DNA from: Gallionella sp.
GTDB taxonomy: Bacteria; Pseudomonadota; Gammaproteobacteria; Burkholderiales; Gallionellaceae
NCBI GenBank assembly: GCA_017880865.1
Contig: JADGRL010000006.1
Coordinates: 1 to 64,000, forward strand
DNA length: 64,000 bases
Direction of reading: 5' to 3'
In this document: piece by piece, positions 63,257 to 64,000 of the stretch
How positions within the stretch are numbered: position 1 is the first letter of the stretch
Layout: every line of letters starts with the position of its first letter
Notes under the pieces: generated by a model
What the model was told of the DNA's origin: nothing
Databases searched by the model: none
What the model saw: the letters and a program-made list of their open reading frames with translations, nothing else
Translations under genes and position numbers: made by a program

Positions 63257-63897
63257 GACGACCACCGCTTTCACGCAATCTTGCCTTGCCACTGTGCATG
63301 GCCGGGTTGATGTTTGCCTGTGCCGCACAGGCTGGCGGACAAGTGTACGCGCCGCTTTCTGCCAGTGTGCACGCGGCGTTGCAGCACAGCGTGTCGGATC
63401 AGGCCTCGCCCAAACTCGCCTTCGCCACGCAATATGAAGCGGATTTCTGGCTGAATGAAATGTCGCGTCGTCTGGAAAAAAAATTGCCGGATGCTGCGTT
63501 TCGCACGGATTTTCTCAAGACCGTGCATTATGAAGCCACCCGCGCCGGGCTTGATCCGGAACTGGTGTTGGGTTTGATCGAAGTGGAAAGCGGTTTCAAA
63601 AAATATGCCGTATCCAGTGTGGGCGCGCGCGGCTACATGCAGGTGATGCCGTTCTGGGTGAATGAAATCGGCACGAAGGAACATGACTTATTCCATCTGC
63701 GCATCAACCTGCGCTACGGTTGCACGATCTTGCGCCATTATCTGGATATCGAAAAAGGTAATTTGTATCGCGCGCTGGGACGCTACAACGGCAGTCTGGG
63801 CAAGCCGGAATATCCGAATCTGGTGCGCGCCGCCTGGCACCGCCACTGGGCTTTGCCGCGCCGCACGGTCGGCAACTATTATTCATCGGCGGGTTAA
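63247..63897 (+). CDS. Lytic transglycosylase (SLT domain)
   Basis: [45 protein letters not shown]...[14 protein letters not shown]. Confidence 0.93.
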   Translation: MRLRRPPLSRNLALPLCMAGLMFACAAQAGGQVYAPLSASVHAALQHSVSDQASPKLAFATQYEADFWLNEMSRRLEKKLPDAAFRTDFLKTVHYEATRAGLDPELVLGLIEVESGFKKYAVSSVGARGYMQVMPFWVNEIGTKEHDLFHLRINLRYGCTILRHYLDIEKGNLYRALGRYNGSLGKPEYPNLVRAAWHRHWALPRRTVGNYYSSAG

Positions 63898-63898
63898 G

Positions 63899-64000
63899 TT
63901 ACTTCTTCTGGATATAAGCCTCGACGCTGGCGCGTGTCACTTCACCCGTCTGAAAACTCACCAACTCGCCTTTGGGATTGTACAAATAGCTGACCGGCAA
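63899..64000 (-). CDS. C-terminal end of a thioredoxin-like/TlpA-type protein (partial, runs off window)
   Basis: Reverse complement translates LPVSYLYNPKGELVSFQTGEVTRASVEAYIQKK*. Confidence 0.55.
   Translation of the reverse strand: MPVSYLYNPKGELVSFQTGEVTRASVEAYIQKK

Overview
The window looks like a betaproteobacterial chromosome segment (Gallionellaceae/Nitrosomonadales-like by gene content; inference). Left to right: (1) a partial lipoprotein gene and two paralogous FecR-domain/beta-barrel fusion proteins; (2) a Wzx/Wzy-type exopolysaccharide or capsule locus (~3.8-29.6 kb, all minus strand). It contains a MraY-type initiating transferase, glycosyltransferases, asparagine-synthase-like amidotransferase, acyltransferase, a nucleotidyltransferase/HAD/phosphodiesterase/cupin cassette, a flippase, a WbpP/WbpO-like pair and Wza-Wzb-Wzc, plus several decayed gene relics and a toxin-antitoxin module between two copies of a glycosyltransferase fragment; (3) a tRNA-Leu(CAA); (4) a Wsp-like chemosensory cluster (30.0-46.6 kb) with two tandem REC-EAL proteins where a WspR-type GGDEF protein would be expected, one with degenerate EAL catalytic motifs; (5) two small exported Ala-rich proteins with a shared upstream palindrome; (6) nudix-mnmA-purB; (7) two paralogous modules of TPR/Slam-like outer-membrane barrel + FecR-domain protein. 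One of these modules is headed by a lipoprotein with an IgGFc-binding-like domain and a clear c-di-GMP-I (GEMM-I) riboswitch; (8) housekeeping genes radC, coaBC, dut, CBS, rppH, proS and a lytic transglycosylase. The strongest candidate for an undescribed system is the riboswitch-headed lipoprotein/Slam-like/FecR operon, together with the nearby EAL-output Wsp-like cluster. REP/BIME-like palindromes occur between genes and inside coaBC, and a frame-breaking heptamer repeat lies inside the wbpP-like gene.
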